A stretch of 51,077 bases of DNA from Fuchsiella alkaliacetigena (GTDB lineage: Bacteria; Bacillota; Halanaerobiia; Halobacteroidales; Acetohalobiaceae). Under the pieces are notes generated by a model, which saw only the letters and a list, made by a program, of their open reading frames with translations, was not told the origin of the DNA and ran no database searches. Below, one piece after another: positions 33,114 through 43,233 of the stretch (position 1 is the stretch's first letter; each line of letters opens with the position of its first letter). The translations under genes were made by a program, and so were the position numbers. Location: assembly GCF_023227765.1 (NCBI RefSeq), contig NZ_JALKBZ010000018.1, forward strand, positions 1 through 51,077, written 5' to 3'.

Positions 33114-35525
33114 ATGAATAGCAAAAAATATATACCAATTATAATACCAGTAGCTGGAGTATTGTTAGTTGCACTTTATATTATGGCTCGACTGGACTTT
33201 CTGTTATTTCATAGTTTAGTCGAAGGCTGGGCCATGTTAGTAGCAGTAAGTATCTTTATAGTAGCCTGGAATACTCGTGACTTAGCTGAAGATGATTCTC
33301 TTTTATTTTTAGGGATAGGTTATCTGTTTGTAGCTGTTTTAACTTTTTTTCATACGATTACTTATGATGGGATAAACATTTTACCTAATTTAGGACCTGA
33401 CCCTCCTACTCAGTTCTGGATGGCTGCTAGATATTTAGAAACTTTTACTTTAGTAGCTGCTACTATAATGCTGGCTAAACAAAATAAAAATTATAGTCTA
33501 AAAAAGATTGCTCTAGCTTATGGATTCTATACAGCTTTAGCTATAGTAACAATCTTGGTTTATCCGATTTTTCCTACCTGTTTTGAAGAGGGAGTCGGTT
33601 TAACCTCTTTTAAGATTTATAGTGAATATTTTTTGGTATTTATTTTAGGTATTTTTCTTTATCAGCTTCGTCAGCAGGAACAGCTTGAAGCAGAGCTTAA
33701 GCGCTATCTATCTTTAGCTATACTGATGAGCATTATTGCTGAGCTATTTTTTACGGTTTATACAGATATTTATGGAATTAGTAATTTCGGTGGACATATC
33801 TTTTATCTAATTTCTTTTTATGCTCTGTATAAGGCTATTGTTAGCAAAGGACTACAAAAGCCTCATTCATTACTTTATAGAAACATAGAGCAGGCTGAAG
33901 CTAATGTAAGGATGGTTAATAACTGTTTTTTATCCTTTGGAGCTGATCATAAAAGCAATATAGATAGTATAGTAGCAACTACAGGTAAGTTACTTAAAGC
34001 GGATACGGCCCTTTATAATGAGTTAAAACGAGGTAAGCTTTATATCAGGAATACTTGGAATGCTCCTCCAAACTTAATTAAAGTAGATACTGCTGCTGGT
34101 CATCTTTGTGAGTATGTAGTAAAGCAAGGGGGCTATGAGCCGATAGTTATAGAGGACTTACAGAATTCTAGATTTGCTGAGACCGACCCTAGTGTTAAAG
34201 CTTATAATTTGGAAACTTATATCGGTTGTCCAGTTCAGGTTGAGGGAGAGATTGTAGGGGTTTTATGCACTCTTTTTACTAGTCCTAAAAAAGCAGCAAC
34301 CCAGAGTTTAGAGGCTATGAGCACCTTAGCTAAAGCGTTAGGAATTGAAATTGAACGGAAGCGGTTTCAAGCTCATATTCAAGAAGGATTAGAGAAGGCT
34401 AAGTACTTGCAAAGCTCTTTATTTCCCAAGTCTTTTCCAGATATTCCAGGTATAGAGATAGCTGGAGACTATCAGCAGACAGAAGAGGTTAGCGGTGATT
34501 ATTATAATTTATATTTGCAAGATAACAAAGTAGTATTTTTAATGGTTGATGTAACTGGACATGGTTTGGATGCAGCTTTAATTACTGTTTTTGTGAGTAG
34601 CTTTTTTAGAAGAGAAATGGAGTTGGGAGAATTAAACTCTCCTTTAGAACTATTGCAACGCTTACATACTGATTTTCAAAAACAGAACTTTCCTGATGAT
34701 TATTCTTTGGAGGTCTTTTTGGGCTTTTTATGTTTGGAAACTATGGAGTTGGAGTATGCTACTGCGGGAGCTATTCGTGCCTTACAGTTAAGTATGTCTA
34801 AATTTCCTCAAAAGCTCCCTGATAGCCACGGGATGTTAATTAATGGAGTTGCTAACCCGCCTGTTTTTGGTACTAACTCTATCCAATTAAACTCTGGAGA
34901 GGCTATAATAGTCTATACCGATGGAGTTGATGAACCTTTTATGGTAGCAGAATCTGAAGATGGAGATCAGCGGATAAATGAACTATTAACTAGTATTTTT
35001 GGTTTACTTTCTTTGGAGGAGCTGATAGAAAGAATTCTAAACGATACCTTAAGGGACTTAGATAAAGATATGCCAGCAGATGATATGGCTGTATTAGGTA
35101 TTTATTCTCGTTTGGATTTTGAAGTTAAAAAGTGGACATGCCAACAGGAAATTGAGTTAGTTGATCAGGTATTAGGAAATGTCTTAGAGGAGTTATCTTG
35201 TTTAGATATCGATTTAGATATGGTTTATATGGCAGCTTATGAAGCACTTACTAACTCCGTTGAACATGTTGATGGGGAAGGTGAAATTGAAATTCAGGCT
35301 TACTGGACTGATAAGCAATTAGTAATTAGTGTCTTTGATGCTGGCTCTGGTTTTAATTGGCAAAAGGTGCTTTCAGAAGAAGTAGACTTACTTTCTGCTC
35401 AGGAGCGAGGTAGAGGGATAGAGTTAATCAAGCTTTCAGCTGACCGGGTTACCTTTAATAAAGAAGGAAATAAAATAGCTATGGGTTGGGAGTTAGCAAG
35501 TACTCAAGCTACATTTGCAAAATAA
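33114..35525 (+). CDS. MASE3-GAF-SpoIIE phosphatase-HATPase sensor protein
   Basis: The 803-residue protein begins with about eight membrane helices matching a MASE3 sensor (about 1-250), then a GAF domain (about 270-415), a PP2C/SpoIIE serine phosphatase (about 440-650; GDYYNLYLQ, VDVTGHGLDAALIT and YTDGVDEP) and an RsbW-like HATPase (about 670-795; EALTNSVEHV, DAGSGF and ERGRGIELI). It thus combines the opposing kinase and phosphatase of a partner switch in one chain. The STAS protein at 30793 is the obvious substrate. No sigma factor gene is nearby. Confidence 0.9.
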   Translation: MNSKKYIPIIIPVAGVLLVALYIMARLDFLLFHSLVEGWAMLVAVSIFIVAWNTRDLAEDDSLLFLGIGYLFVAVLTFFHTITYDGINILPNLGPDPPTQFWMAARYLETFTLVAATIMLAKQNKNYSLKKIALAYGFYTALAIVTILVYPIFPTCFEEGVGLTSFKIYSEYFLVFILGIFLYQLRQQEQLEAELKRYLSLAILMSIIAELFFTVYTDIYGISNFGGHIFYLISFYALYKAIVSKGLQKPHSLLYRNIEQAEANVRMVNNCFLSFGADHKSNIDSIVATTGKLLKADTALYNELKRGKLYIRNTWNAPPNLIKVDTAAGHLCEYVVKQGGYEPIVIEDLQNSRFAETDPSVKAYNLETYIGCPVQVEGEIVGVLCTLFTSPKKAATQSLEAMSTLAKALGIEIERKRFQAHIQEGLEKAKYLQSSLFPKSFPDIPGIEIAGDYQQTEEVSGDYYNLYLQDNKVVFLMVDVTGHGLDAALITVFVSSFFRREMELGELNSPLELLQRLHTDFQKQNFPDDYSLEVFLGFLCLETMELEYATAGAIRALQLSMSKFPQKLPDSHGMLINGVANPPVFGTNSIQLNSGEAIIVYTDGVDEPFMVAESEDGDQRINELLTSIFGLLSLEELIERILNDTLRDLDKDMPADDMAVLGIYSRLDFEVKKWTCQQEIELVDQVLGNVLEELSCLDIDLDMVYMAAYEALTNSVEHVDGEGEIEIQAYWTDKQLVISVFDAGSGFNWQKVLSEEVDLLSAQERGRGIELIKLSADRVTFNKEGNKIAMGWELASTQATFAK

Positions 35526-35543
35526 TTTAAGTTGATGTATAAT
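35515..35543 (+). promoter_or_regulatory. sigma-A promoter of the pab operon
   Basis: TTGCAA (35515-35520) and TATAAT (35538-35543) are 17 bp apart. The -35 lies inside the last codons of the preceding gene. Confidence 0.7.
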
Positions 35544-35648
35544 AATAAAGGATTATTAATGGTAGAGAATGGGTTGTAGATTTATTTTTGCAGAATATTC
35601 AGAACAGTTATTAATTTAAAGACCTAACAGAGAAAGGGTGAGATATAA

Positions 35649-37157
35649 TTGTATTCTCCCGCTGAAGAAGAACTTGAAGCACTGGAGAAAAAAGGGAATA
35701 TAATACCAGTTTATAAAAAAGTATCCTTGAATGAAGAGACGCCGATTTCCGTTATGGAAAAATTAGAAGGCGATGATAGTCAATTTTTTTTGTTGGAGAG
35801 TGGAAAAGGGCCGGAAAATATTGCTAGATATTCTTTTTTGGGTTATCAGCCCTATATGACCTTTAAAAGTAAGGGCTACCAGGTAGAAATTACAGAGCAA
35901 GGAGAGGTTACTGAAGTTGAAGTTAATCCATTACAGAAGTTAAAAGAGATTATGGATAGCTATCAGCCGGTTAAGATAGATGGTTTGCCTAAATTTTACG
36001 GAGGAGCAATAGGCTATTTTAGTTATGATGTAGGTAGATTTTTTGAAGAGCTTCCTGAAGATGCTGAAGATGATTTAGAAATACCGGAAGTTTATTTTGT
36101 ATTTACTGATACAGTCTTTATTTTTGACCATTTTGCTGATGAATTAATGGTAGTTGTTAATATTCACTTAGACCGGGGAGAGACTAAAGAATTATATGGA
36201 CAGGCTCGAGAAAAAATTGAAGGAATTATTAACAACTTAAAGGAGCAAGACTATCAAGATCAGATTAGAGAGTTTGATGATATTTCCTTTAATGAAGAAG
36301 ACTTAGACTATCAGGCTAGTTTTACTAAGGATGGTTTTGCTGATGCTGTGCGACAGGCTAAAGAGTATATTAAGGCTGGAGATATCTTTCAGGTAAATCT
36401 ATCAGTAAGGGTGGATGCTCCAGTTACTGAAGAGCCTTTTACTATCTATAAGGTGTTGCGTAAACTAAATCCTTCTCCTTATATGGCTTATTTGAACTTT
36501 GGTGATTTACAGATTGTTAGTTCTTCGCCGGAGTTATTAGTACGTTCTTTAGATGGTAAGGTAGAGACTAGACCTATTGCTGGTACTAGACCTCGGGGAG
36601 AGACAAAAGAGGAAACTGAGGCTTTGGCTGAGGAATTAATTAATCACCCTAAGGAAAGAGCAGAGCATATTATGTTAGTCGATTTGGAGCGAAATGACCT
36701 AGGCAGGGTTTCTGATTACGGAAGTGTGGAAGTTAATGAGTTAATGGTGATTGAGGAGTACTCTCACGTAATTCATATCGTTTCCAATGTCAGAGGAAAG
36801 TTACACGAAGACAGCGATAGATTTGATACTTTAAGGGCCGTATTCCCCGGCGGAACCATTACCGGAGCGCCTAAGGTAAGAACTATGGAGATTATTGAAG
36901 AGTTAGAACCGGTCAGACGCGGGCCCTATACGGGAGCTATTGGCTTTTTGGGCTTTGGCGAAGAGATGGAGTTAAATATAGTAATCAGAACTATGGTAAT
37001 TCAGGACGGTAGAGCCTATGTACAGGCTGGAGCAGGAATAGTTGATGACTCTATTCCGCGTAAGGAGTATGATGAATCTTTGAAAAAGGCAGAAGCCTTA
37101 TTAAAAACTATTACTATTGTAGAAAAAGGTGATATCTATGATTCTGATGATCGATAA
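35649..37157 (+). CDS. pabB: Aminodeoxychorismate/anthranilate synthase component I
   Basis: The 502-residue enzyme aminates chorismate. It has the TrpE-like N-terminal motif [20 protein letters not shown] and the catalytic block [22 protein letters not shown] and [20 protein letters not shown]. PabB and TrpE are hard to separate by motif alone. The neighbours decide: a PabA-type amidotransferase overlaps its 3' end and a PabC lyase follows, with no other trp genes, so p-aminobenzoate synthesis for folate is most likely, with possible dual use. The start is TTG after AAAGGGTG. Confidence 0.88.
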   Translation: MYSPAEEELEALEKKGNIIPVYKKVSLNEETPISVMEKLEGDDSQFFLLESGKGPENIARYSFLGYQPYMTFKSKGYQVEITEQGEVTEVEVNPLQKLKEIMDSYQPVKIDGLPKFYGGAIGYFSYDVGRFFEELPEDAEDDLEIPEVYFVFTDTVFIFDHFADELMVVVNIHLDRGETKELYGQAREKIEGIINNLKEQDYQDQIREFDDISFNEEDLDYQASFTKDGFADAVRQAKEYIKAGDIFQVNLSVRVDAPVTEEPFTIYKVLRKLNPSPYMAYLNFGDLQIVSSSPELLVRSLDGKVETRPIAGTRPRGETKEETEALAEELINHPKERAEHIMLVDLERNDLGRVSDYGSVEVNELMVIEEYSHVIHIVSNVRGKLHEDSDRFDTLRAVFPGGTITGAPKVRTMEIIEELEPVRRGPYTGAIGFLGFGEEMELNIVIRTMVIQDGRAYVQAGAGIVDDSIPRKEYDESLKKAEALLKTITIVEKGDIYDSDDR

Positions 37158-37737
37158 TTATGACTCTTTCACTTATAATTTGGTGCAGTACTGTGGTCAA
37201 TTGGGAGCGGAGATGGTAGTTCATCGAAACGATAAGATTACTATCGAGGAAATAGAGGAGATAGCTCCGGAGAAGATAATTCTTTCACCCGGGCCCTGTA
37301 CTCCTTTAGAAGCAGGTATCTCTAATGAAGTAGTTAGAAGGTTTAAAGGAGAGATTCCTATTTTAGGGATCTGTTTAGGCCATCAATGTATAGGCCATGT
37401 TTTCGGAGGGGATATTGTTAGGGCTGAAAACTTGATGCATGGTAAAACTTCGGAAATTTATCATGATGGAGAGGGTATTTTTGAGGAGATAGAGTCTCCT
37501 TTTATAGCTACTAGATATCATTCTTTGATTATTGACCGAGAAACAATTCCTGACTGCTTTGAAATTACTGCTTATACTGAAGCCGATGAGATTATGGGAA
37601 TTAGACATAAAGAATACGAGATAGTTGGACTACAGTTTCATCCGGAATCCATATTAACTAGAGTAGGTCACGATCTTTTAGCTAACTTTTTAGAACTACC
37701 AAAACTGGATCGTGATGTGATTGACTATGCTGGTTAA
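37138..37737 (+). CDS. pabA: Aminodeoxychorismate/anthranilate synthase amidotransferase
   Basis: The class I glutamine amidotransferase of about 199 residues supplies ammonia to PabB. It begins [15 protein letters not shown], has the nucleophile in [15 protein letters not shown], and the His-Glu pair in LQFHPESI. It overlaps the end of pabB by 20 bases, indicating translational coupling. ATG at 37138 gives the family-standard beginning; a GTG at 37129 would add three residues. Confidence 0.92.
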   Translation: MILMIDNYDSFTYNLVQYCGQLGAEMVVHRNDKITIEEIEEIAPEKIILSPGPCTPLEAGISNEVVRRFKGEIPILGICLGHQCIGHVFGGDIVRAENLMHGKTSEIYHDGEGIFEEIESPFIATRYHSLIIDRETIPDCFEITAYTEADEIMGIRHKEYEIVGLQFHPESILTRVGHDLLANFLELPKLDRDVIDYAG

Positions 37738-38578
37738 TATCAATGGCGAGATCAAGCCTCTAGCTGAGGCTAGAATTTCGCCATTGGATCGAGGCTATCT
37801 TTATGGTGATGGGATTTTTGAGACGCTTCGTTCTTATCAAGGACAGATATTTAAGCTGGCTGAGCATTTAGATAGACTTTTTGCTTCAGCTAAAGCAGTA
37901 CTTTTGGATATCCCCTGGAGTAAAGAGGAGTTAACTGCGCAAATAGAGGCTACTGTAGAGGCTAATGGTTTAACAGAGCAGGATGCCTATATTAGAATTA
38001 GTCTTTCGCGAGGAGAAGCTGGAATTGGGATTGATCCTGCGGTGGAGGTAGAGCCAACCTTGATGGTAATTGCTAAGGAGCTCGAGACTCCGGGCCCTGA
38101 GTTTTATGAACAGGGCTGGAAGGTAACTACGGTTCCTACTCGCAGAAATCATAATGAAACAGTAAATCCGAGAATTAAATCCTGTAATTTTTTAAATAGT
38201 ATTTTAGCAAAAGCTGAAGCTAAATTAGTAGGTGCCGATGATGGAATAATGTTAAATCAACAAGGGTTTATCACTGAAGGTACAGTAAGTAATTTATTTT
38301 TACTTAAAGATAAGCAATTAAAGACTCCTCCTTTATCAGCAGGAGTTTTAGCTGGAGTAACTCGAGAAGTAGTAATTGAGTTAGCTCCAAGTTTAGGCTT
38401 AACAGTTAAAGAAGAGAACTTAACTAGGTATGACTTTTATACAGCCGATGAAGTTTTTGCTACTGTAACTTCAGTAGAAATAATCCCTATAGTTGAAATA
38501 GATGGTAGGGTGATTGGAGAAGGTACTTGTGGACCAGTTACAGCAAAAATATTAAAAGGATTTCCACGTCCAGAATAA
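37727..38578 (+). CDS. pabC: Aminodeoxychorismate lyase / class IV aminotransferase
   Basis: The PLP enzyme of about 283 residues has the fold-type IV motifs [19 protein letters not shown] and, for the PLP lysine, [19 protein letters not shown]. The segment [16 protein letters not shown] binds cofactor phosphate. In this operon it most likely releases pyruvate from aminodeoxychorismate to give p-aminobenzoate. A branched-chain or D-amino acid aminotransferase is the alternative. It overlaps the end of pabA. Confidence 0.88.
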   Translation: MLVNINGEIKPLAEARISPLDRGYLYGDGIFETLRSYQGQIFKLAEHLDRLFASAKAVLLDIPWSKEELTAQIEATVEANGLTEQDAYIRISLSRGEAGIGIDPAVEVEPTLMVIAKELETPGPEFYEQGWKVTTVPTRRNHNETVNPRIKSCNFLNSILAKAEAKLVGADDGIMLNQQGFITEGTVSNLFLLKDKQLKTPPLSAGVLAGVTREVVIELAPSLGLTVKEENLTRYDFYTADEVFATVTSVEIIPIVEIDGRVIGEGTCGPVTAKILKGFPRPE

Positions 38579-38613
38579 ATATTAATTGGTGCTTTGTTAA
38601 TTACTAGAGGTCA

Positions 38614-38642
38614 TTGACAAAAGGATATATTTATAGTATTAT
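38614..38642 (+). promoter_or_regulatory. sigma-A promoter of tRNA-Phe
   Basis: TTGACA (38614-38619) and TATTAT (38637-38642) have a 17-bp spacer, and transcription would start some 17 bases before the mature tRNA. Confidence 0.85.
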
Positions 38643-38665
38643 ATGCTTGCAATAACATTAGTAAG

Positions 38666-38741
38666 GGCGAGATAGCTCAGGTGGTAGAGCAGTGGATTGA
38701 AAATCCTCGTGTCCCCGGTTCGAATCCGGGTCTCGCCACCA
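38666..38741 (+). tRNA. tRNA-Phe (anticodon GAA)
   Basis: The acceptor stem GGCGAGA/TCTCGCC, the D arm (GCTCAGGTGGTAGAGC), the anticodon loop TTGAAAA and the T arm (CCCGGTTCGAATCCGGG) are all present, and CCA is encoded (38739-38741). The anticodon stem GTGGA/TCCTC has a T-T mismatch at its second pair. The gene stands alone. Confidence 0.96.
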
Positions 38742-38787
38742 TCTTTGGCTAATAGTCGTATGTTTCATTTTATATAATTACGATTTA

Positions 38788-38817
38788 AGAAAAGATGGCT
38801 ATTTAGCCATCTTTTCT
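38788..38817. terminator. Bidirectional terminator between tRNA-Phe and lgt
   Basis: A 13-bp perfect stem (38788-38800 with 38805-38817) overlaps the last codons of lgt on the minus strand. On the plus strand it is 47 bases after the tRNA. Confidence 0.7.
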
Positions 38818-39569
38818 GATCTATTATTAGTTTTTCTGCGCCAATAAATTAATCCGCTGGAAATGAGGATTCCTAAAATACTGACTAATTGGGCTACTCG
38901 CAACGGGCCTATCATTAAGCTATCGGTGCGAAACCCTTCAATGAATAATCTACCTCCGGAATAAGCAATGAGATATATTAAGAATAGTTCTCCTGTTTTA
39001 ATTTTACTGCTTTTTTTAATTTTAACTAAAAAAATAAAGATAGCTATTCCCCATAGTGATTCATATAAGAAGGTAGGATGGCGATAAGCACCGTCAATAT
39101 AGATTCCCCAAGGTAGGTCAGTAGCATAACCGTAGGCTTCTTGATTAATAAAGTTGCCCCAACGGCCAATAGCTTGCCCTAAGATTAAGCTAGGAGCAGT
39201 TATATCGGCTATGGTCCAAAAATTAATTCCTTTTTTACTAGTGAAAATAAGAGCTGTTAAAGTAGCACTGATTATGGCCCCGTGAATAGCTAATCCACCT
39301 TTCCAAATGGCAAATATACTGGAGAGATTATGACTATAATAGCTCCAATTAAAAATAACATAGTAGATTCGGGCCCCGATAATAGCTATAGGCAGCATGA
39401 TTATGATTAAATCTATATATGATTCAGAATCTATGTCCTGTTTTTCACATTCTTTAAGAGCAATAATCAAGCCGCTAAAAATAGCTGTAGCTATAATAAT
39501 TCCATACCAATGGATTGAAAAGGAACCTATTTCAAAGGCTACTGGATCTATATAGTTGGGTTTAAACAT
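38799..39569 (-). CDS. lgt: Prolipoprotein diacylglyceryl transferase
   Basis: The 256-residue membrane enzyme transfers diacylglycerol to the lipobox cysteine of prelipoproteins such as ModA and NrfA in this window. It has about seven helices, the signature GQAIGRWGNFINQEAYG with the essential Arg and Asn, HPTFLYES and GGRLFIEGFRTDSL. The start is ATG after TAGGAGGT. It is the only intact non-mobile gene on the minus strand here. Confidence 0.95.
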   Translation of the reverse strand: MFKPNYIDPVAFEIGSFSIHWYGIIIATAIFSGLIIALKECEKQDIDSESYIDLIIIMLPIAIIGARIYYVIFNWSYYSHNLSSIFAIWKGGLAIHGAIISATLTALIFTSKKGINFWTIADITAPSLILGQAIGRWGNFINQEAYGYATDLPWGIYIDGAYRHPTFLYESLWGIAIFIFLVKIKKSSKIKTGELFLIYLIAYSGGRLFIEGFRTDSLMIGPLRVAQLVSILGILISSGLIYWRRKTNNRSEKMAK

Positions 39570-39684
39570 TTCTAAGTACCTCCTAACTAACTTTGTTTTG
39601 AGTTTATTAACATCATAATATAATTAGCTGAGGATGTAAAGTAATTATAAAGACAATTCTTAGTAACTTATATAATAAGTCCAA

Positions 39685-39713
39685 TTGTAAATTTAATTGT
39701 TATAGTATATAAT
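39685..39713 (+). promoter_or_regulatory. sigma-A promoter of rex
   Basis: TTGTAA (39685-39690) and TATAAT (39708-39713) are 17 bp apart. I see no convincing Rex operator overlapping it. Confidence 0.6.
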
Positions 39714-39799
39714 TAAGTAAGTAATTTTAAGCAAAGAATTTTTTTATTTAGTTGAAATAGTTATAGCTTTAATTAGTCGATTAATAGGGAGGTGAAAAT

Positions 39800-40420
39800 A
39801 TGCCAGATGTAATTACACCTGCTACTACCATTGAGAGGTTACCTATATATTATCGTTGTTTACAGAGGCTAGATAAGCATGGAGTGGAGGTGATCTCTTC
39901 CAAAGAATTAGGTGAGAAAATTGGAATTCCTTCTACTCAAGTAAGAAAAGACTTATCCTACTATGGTGAGTTTGGTCGTCGAGGAGTAGGCTATGAAGTT
40001 TCCTTACTTTTAAAGTACTTGAGAAAGATCTTAGGTTTAGAGAATGAATGGAAGATAGTTCTAGTAGGAGCAGGTAATTTAGGTCAAGCCTTAGTTAGAT
40101 ATCAGGGCTTTCGCAAGTTGGACTTAAATATTGATTATGTAGTTGATGCTGCTCCTGAAAAGATTGGGGAGGAGTTTTCAGGAATTGAGATTGAAGATAT
40201 AGATAATTTAGAAGATCTAATTGAAGAAGAAGGGATAAAGATGGGAATTATAGCTGTGCCGCCGGAAGTAGCTCAAGAGGTGGCTGATAAATTGATAGCT
40301 GGAGGAGTAAAAGCTATTTGGAACTTTGCTCCTACTCATATTAAGGTTCCTCATGATATTCAATTAAGAAATGAAGACCTTTCTATTGGTTTGATCAGTT
40401 TAGCTTATCACTTAACATAA
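39800..40420 (+). CDS. rex: Redox-sensing transcriptional repressor Rex
   Basis: The 206-residue protein has an N-terminal winged helix (SSKELGEKIGIPSTQVRKDL SYYG region), a Rossmann domain (VLVGAGNLGQAL) and the C-terminal domain-swap helix. Rex senses the NADH/NAD ratio and represses fermentative and reductive genes when NADH is low. The formate dehydrogenase operon just downstream is a natural target. Length and motifs are standard. Confidence 0.95.
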   Translation: MPDVITPATTIERLPIYYRCLQRLDKHGVEVISSKELGEKIGIPSTQVRKDLSYYGEFGRRGVGYEVSLLLKYLRKILGLENEWKIVLVGAGNLGQALVRYQGFRKLDLNIDYVVDAAPEKIGEEFSGIEIEDIDNLEDLIEEEGIKMGIIAVPPEVAQEVADKLIAGGVKAIWNFAPTHIKVPHDIQLRNEDLSIGLISLAYHLT

Positions 40421-40530
40421 AAATATAAAACAACTAAAGTGTTTTAACTAATATCTTAAAAAAATCAGTTAAAAAAGAAGGGATTTCTTTGAAAATAGTT
40501 AAATAAATGTAATAGTATTTTTAATTAGTT

Positions 40531-40572
40531 GAACACTTTAGCTTAATAGCCCTACTAAAGTGTTCATTTTTG
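40531..40572 (+). terminator. Terminator after rex
   Basis: GAACACTTTA (40531-40540) pairs with TAAAGTGTTC (40556-40565), then ATTTTTGT. The rest of the gap to 40686 holds the ribosome site of the next gene but no promoter I can support. Confidence 0.75.
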
Positions 40573-40686
40573 TGCTAATAAAAAGGAATAACTGGTCTAT
40601 TTATAGAAATTAGTATAGTAAAGTGTTTTTTAGATTTTTTATTTTATGAAAAATCATTATTAAATGTTAAAGGAGGGGTCAAATTT

Positions 40687-41178
40687 ATGTGTTCGCAACA
40701 ATGCGACTGTGTTGAAGAAGAATTGGATTTAACACTTGTAAAAGAGATTTTGGAAGGTTATGAAAAAAAACAAAAGAACTTAATTCCGATCTTACAAGAA
40801 ACGCAAGCGGAATATGGTTATCTTCCGCAAGAAGTTCTCAAGGAGGTAGCTGATTACCTAGGCATTTCCTTTAGTCAAGTTTATGGAGTTGCTACTTTTT
40901 ATTCTCAATTTTACTTAGAACCTAGAGGTGAATATATTATTCGAGTTTGTATGGGAACTGCCTGTCACGTTCGAGGAGCAGCTAAGATTTTAGATGAACT
41001 TGAAGGAGAGCTAGGTATTGAAGACGGAGGAACTACTGATGATTTGCTATTTACTATAGAATCAGTAGCTTGTATTGGTGCTTGTGGTTTAGCTCCAGTG
41101 ATAATGGTTAATGACGATACTCATGGTCGGCTAACACCAGAAGATGTTCCAGAAATCTTGGCTCAATATGGAGAATAA
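40687..41178 (+). CDS. NuoE/HndA-like [2Fe-2S] subunit of formate dehydrogenase
   Basis: The 163-residue thioredoxin-fold subunit has four cluster cysteines in CMGTACHVRGA and ESVACIGACGLAPV, and the helical N-terminal half (YGYLPQEVLKEVADYLGIS). It passes electrons in NADH-linked hydrogenases and formate dehydrogenases. It starts the operon with a NuoF-like subunit and FdhA, after AAAGGAGGGG. Confidence 0.92.
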   Translation: MCSQQCDCVEEELDLTLVKEILEGYEKKQKNLIPILQETQAEYGYLPQEVLKEVADYLGISFSQVYGVATFYSQFYLEPRGEYIIRVCMGTACHVRGAAKILDELEGELGIEDGGTTDDLLFTIESVACIGACGLAPVIMVNDDTHGRLTPEDVPEILAQYGE

Positions 41179-41207
41179 TTTGAAGTTCATATGGAGGTGA
41201 AAAAGGA

Positions 41208-41567
41208 ATGAGATCTGTAGCAGAATTGGATAACTTACAAAAAGAGGTACAGAGTAAGTTAGAAAAGCAGGCTGAGCAGGCCCAGTTAATCATTGGAATG
41301 GGAACTTGTGGAATTTCTGCTGGGGCTAAAGATATATTAACTGCCTTAGAAACTGAGTTGGAAGAAAGAGAGTTGGAAGTAATAGTTAAAAAGACGGGCT
41401 GTATAGGTTTGTGTGAAAAAGAACCTTTAGTAGATGTAAAACTGCCCGGTGAAACTCGAGTTACTTATGGAAACTTAAGTGTTGAGGATGCAAGGAGACT
41501 GATTAGCGAACATTTAGAAAATGGTAATATTGTTAGGGACTTAGTTGTAGCTAAAATGGAAGAATAG
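41208..41567 (+). CDS. HndB-like thioredoxin-fold [2Fe-2S] protein
   Basis: The 119-residue protein has GMGTCGISAGAKDIL and KKTGCIGLCEKEPLVDV, leaving three cysteines placed like those of HndB/HylC-type small ferredoxins. Such a second [2Fe-2S] unit is found in hydrogenase and formate dehydrogenase complexes proposed to bifurcate electrons between NAD(P) and ferredoxin. It lies between the NuoE- and NuoF-like genes. Confidence 0.85.
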   Translation: MRSVAELDNLQKEVQSKLEKQAEQAQLIIGMGTCGISAGAKDILTALETELEERELEVIVKKTGCIGLCEKEPLVDVKLPGETRVTYGNLSVEDARRLISEHLENGNIVRDLVVAKMEE

Positions 41568-41602
41568 GTTTAATCTAAGTTATTAAAGGAGGTAGAGAAG
41601 CT

Positions 41603-43180
41603 GTGGCGACAAATGAAGAGAATATTCCCAGTTATCAAGATTTAGATTTTTATAAGAGTCAACGAAGATTAGCCTTGGCTAACTGTGGTTTTATAGATCC
41701 GGAAAGTATAGAGGACTATATTGCTAGCGATGGTTATCAAGCTTTAAGTAAAGTTTTAACTGAGATGAAGCCTCAGGAAGTAATAGATGAGGTAAAAGAA
41801 TCAGGCTTAAGAGGTCGAGGGGGAGGAGGATTCCCCACGGGAATGAAATGGCAGTTTGCTTATGATGCTTCGGGAGATAAAAAATATATAATCTGTAATG
41901 CTGATGAAGGTGACCCGGGAGCTTTTATGGATCGAGGTTTATTAGAAGGGGATCCGCATAGCATACTTGAAGGGATGATTATTGGTGGTTATGCTATCGG
42001 AGCAGATGAAGGTTATATTTATATTAGAGCAGAATATCCTTTAGCTATCAAGCGTTTGGAAAAAGCAATTACAGCAGCTGAAGAAAAGGGTTTATTAGGA
42101 GAAGATATTTTCGGTAGTGGCTTTAACTTTAAATTGCAGATCAAGGCTGGAGCTGGAGCCTTTGTTTGCGGTGAAGAGACAGGTTTAATGGCTTCTATAG
42201 AAGGTGAGCGAGGAATGCCTACTCCTAGACCACCTTTTCCGGCTAATAAAGGTTTATGGGATAAACCCTCTAACATCAATAATGTAGAAACCTTTGCAAA
42301 TATACCGATAATTATTAGAGAAGGAGCTGCTAGTTTTAAAGAATTAGGAACTGAAGATAGCAGTGGGACTAAGGTATTTGCTTTAACAGGAATGATTGAA
42401 AACACTGGGTTAGCTGAAGTAGAGATGGGAACTACTATGCGAGAGATAATTTTTGGCATAGGTGGAGGAATACAGGACGATAAAGAGTTTAAAGCAGTGC
42501 AGATTGGTGGTCCTTCCGGAGGCTGCTTACCTGATGAAAAACTAGATTTACCTATAGACTATGATTCTTTGATTGAAGCAGGAGCAATGATGGGTTCCGG
42601 CGGTTTAGTAGTAATGGATGAAAACAGTTGTATGGTGGATGTAGCTCGATTTTTCTTAAACTTTGTTCAAAGTGAGTCCTGTGGAAAGTGTACTCCTTGT
42701 CGTGAAGGAACTAGAAGAATGTTGGAAATTTTAAATAGAATTACTCAAGGAGAAGGCGAAGAAGAGGACTTAGAGTTATTAAGAACCTTAGCTGAAAGTG
42801 TTAAAAAGCTTTCCTTGTGTGGCTTAGGTAAGACAGCTCCAAATCCGGTATTGAGTACTTTAAGATATTTTGAAGATGAGTATGAAGCTCATATTAAGAA
42901 TGATGAGTGTCCAGGAGGAGTCTGTCAAAACTTATTACCAGGTTATATAATTGATTATGAAAAGTGTATTGGCTGTACTTATTGCATAGATGCCTGTCCA
43001 ATAGATGTTGTAGATGGAAGATTAGAAGAAATCCATGAAATTAATGAGGAAGACTGTAATGCTTGTGGTGCTTGTGAACCGGAATGTCCAGTGGATGCTA
43101 TTATCCAGAAAAACTATATAGAACACTTCCCGCAGTATAGACACTTGCTAGAAGAAGATGAAGAGGAAGTGGAAGCTTAA
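41603..43180 (+). CDS. NuoF/HndC-like flavin subunit with ferredoxin tail
   Basis: The 525-residue subunit should bind NAD(P)H and FMN ([14 protein letters not shown] and [13 protein letters not shown]) and a [4Fe-4S] cluster ([13 protein letters not shown] with a later Cys in [11 protein letters not shown]). The C-terminus adds two [4Fe-4S] sites ([12 protein letters not shown] and [12 protein letters not shown]), absent from plain NuoF but usual in HndC-type subunits. GTG start after AAAGGAGGT. It is the NAD(P)-reactive part of the formate dehydrogenase. Confidence 0.94.
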   Translation: MATNEENIPSYQDLDFYKSQRRLALANCGFIDPESIEDYIASDGYQALSKVLTEMKPQEVIDEVKESGLRGRGGGGFPTGMKWQFAYDASGDKKYIICNADEGDPGAFMDRGLLEGDPHSILEGMIIGGYAIGADEGYIYIRAEYPLAIKRLEKAITAAEEKGLLGEDIFGSGFNFKLQIKAGAGAFVCGEETGLMASIEGERGMPTPRPPFPANKGLWDKPSNINNVETFANIPIIIREGAASFKELGTEDSSGTKVFALTGMIENTGLAEVEMGTTMREIIFGIGGGIQDDKEFKAVQIGGPSGGCLPDEKLDLPIDYDSLIEAGAMMGSGGLVVMDENSCMVDVARFFLNFVQSESCGKCTPCREGTRRMLEILNRITQGEGEEEDLELLRTLAESVKKLSLCGLGKTAPNPVLSTLRYFEDEYEAHIKNDECPGGVCQNLLPGYIIDYEKCIGCTYCIDACPIDVVDGRLEEIHEINEEDCNACGACEPECPVDAIIQKNYIEHFPQYRHLLEEDEEEVEA

Positions 43181-43233
43181 TGAATAACAAAATCATAATA
43201 ACTGATAATGGTTTACGGAAGGAGTGAAGTAAT

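Noticed and set aside
35649-38578. trpEG plus aminotransferase as a tryptophan operon
   Set aside because: No trpA, B, C, D or F genes are nearby and the third gene is PabC-like, so p-aminobenzoate synthesis fits better.
39570-40686. Rex operator sites around rex and before the formate dehydrogenase operon
   Set aside because: I found no sequence close to TTGTTAA-N4-TTAACAA in these gaps; only loose AT-rich matches.
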